NCBI GenBank assembly: GCA_964579245.1
Contig: CAZOFY010000042.1
Location: 1-19,198 of the forward strand
DNA length: 19,198 bases
Origin: Firm-13 sp964579245
GTDB taxonomy: Bacteria > Bacillota > Clostridia > Saccharofermentanales > Saccharofermentanaceae
Direction: 5' to 3'
Part shown: piece after piece, positions 18,882 to 19,198 of the stretch
Position numbering within the stretch: the stretch's first letter is position 1
Layout of the letters: every line of letters begins with the position of its first letter
Notes under the pieces: generated by a model
Database searches by the model: none
What the model was told of the DNA's origin: nothing
The model's input: the letters and a program-made list of their open reading frames with translations, nothing else
Position numbers and translations under genes: made by a program

Positions 18882-19198
18882 AATTTCGAAAAGAAATGAC
18901 GAATTCTAACGTTGTTTCACACTCTAATACATGCCAAATCACTTCTTCTCAGGAGTTTTGATGGTATTCATTGATAAGATATATTGTCTCGCGAGCTCTG
19001 ATACCTACTAATTCGACATTTTTGCTTGTTTAGTAGGTAATCATTGACGAATTACTTCTTTATTATTCAATGATGCACATACTTAAAACCGAGTCTCGAC
19101 GATTTAGTAGGTAATCATTGATAAATAACGCTTTTATTACTCCTTGATGCACATACGAGATCGTCTGTTTGCGCCGATTGTGTGGGTAATCATTGATA
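18882..19198. repeat. Degenerate tandem array, period 73-75 bp, running off the window
   Basis: Units begin near 18882, 18956, 19029, 19103 and 19178, the last cut by the window end. Two anchors recur. Block A, TTTAGTAGGTAATCATTGA, is identical at 19029-19047 and 19103-19121, and diverged at 18963-18977 (GGTATTCATTGATAA) and 19184-19198 (GGGTAATCATTGATA). Block B, TGATGCACATAC, is identical at 19071-19082 and 19145-19156, and diverged at 18999 (TGATACCTACTA) and 18925 (TAATACATGCCA). About 20 variable bases separate block B from the next block A. Copies become clearer toward the right edge, so the body of the array probably lies outside. No coding potential and no tRNA-like signature are seen. 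Confidence 0.8.
19003..19038. repeat. Inverted repeat inside the 73-75 bp array
   Basis: ACCTACTA (19003-19010) and TAGTAGGT (19031-19038) are perfect 8-bp complements separated by 20 bases, spanning the junction of two array units. A second perfect 8-bp pair lies within the next unit: ATCATTGA (19040-19047) and TCAATGAT (19067-19074), 19 bases apart. In the following unit that second pair is only partly kept. Confidence 0.6.

Larger units (their letters stand above)
18453..19198. other. Long region without a credible gene, rich in repeats
   Basis: About 750 bases after the permease gene. A frame at 18515-18745 (76 codons) is open, but it contains the out-of-phase 57-58 bp repeat, lacks a ribosome site and shows no family features, so I do not call it a gene. 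The region holds the hairpin at 18500-18547, the 57-58 bp repeat at 18583-18730, an AT-rich stretch from about 18736 to 18881, and the 73-75 bp array from about 18882 to the window end. Confidence 0.6.

Noticed and set aside
18882..19198. CRISPR array
   Set aside because: The conserved part of each unit is two short blocks rather than one repeat of 25-40 bases, the units are degenerate and vary by one base in length, and no cas genes are visible.
18956..19198. Tandem tRNA genes, because the period is close to tRNA length
   Set aside because: No acceptor stem pairing, no T-loop GTTCGA-type sequence and no anticodon arm can be made from the units.

Overview
The window looks like one scaffold of a low-to-mid GC Firmicute, most likely a clostridial genome or a metagenome-assembled genome. 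The evidence is the clostridial-style HU protein, strong AGGAGG ribosome binding sites, a Spo0A C-terminal-type DNA-binding domain, a two-gene class I (iron-sulfur) fumarase, a hybrid-cluster-associated DUF1858 redox protein, a YdbC/PC4 protein and an AI-2E family permease. No rRNA, tRNA, CRISPR array or intact insertion sequence is visible. Family assignments were made by eye from motifs, without database searches.

Layout. 1-302: upstream region of a two-component operon. 303-3381: OmpR-type response regulator and a large 7TMR-DISM-like sensor histidine kinase. The kinase gene is interrupted by 100 Ns flanked by an exact 55-bp duplication, which is almost certainly a scaffolding artefact; collapsing it restores one 728-residue frame. 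3441-4142 (minus): an uncharacterised protein, possibly AlkZ-related. 4266-5990 (minus): DUF1858 redox protein and the fumarase beta and alpha subunits. 6231-6506 (plus): HU, with a strong promoter and terminator. 6659-7270 (minus): a regulator with a Spo0A C-terminal-like domain. 7379-11390 (minus): a compact operon, in transcription order YdbC/PC4 ssDNA-binding protein, membrane protein, LigA, 5-formyl-THF cyclo-ligase, small membrane protein. 11526-12404 (plus): membrane-anchored metallophosphoesterase, divergent from that operon. 12490-14874 (minus): glycogen phosphorylase with an unusual structured 5' leader. 15103-17065 (plus): type IV prepilin peptidase-like protein and a CPBP-family membrane protein. 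17166-18452 (plus): AI-2E family permease. 18453-19198: about 750 bases without a credible gene, holding an imperfect hairpin, a short 57-58 bp tandem repeat, and a degenerate 73-75 bp tandem array that runs off the right edge.

Most of the window is housekeeping: DNA ligation, folate salvage, central carbon metabolism, glycogen breakdown and nucleoid structure. The parts most worth a second look are the 73-75 bp array at the right edge, the glgP leader (hairpin between a Shine-Dalgarno sequence and the start codon, plus an overlapping mini-ORF), the Spo0A-C-like regulator without a recognisable full receiver domain, the CPBP protein lacking its motif-2 histidine, and the artefactual gap in the kinase. 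I did not find a clear new defence or biosynthetic system.
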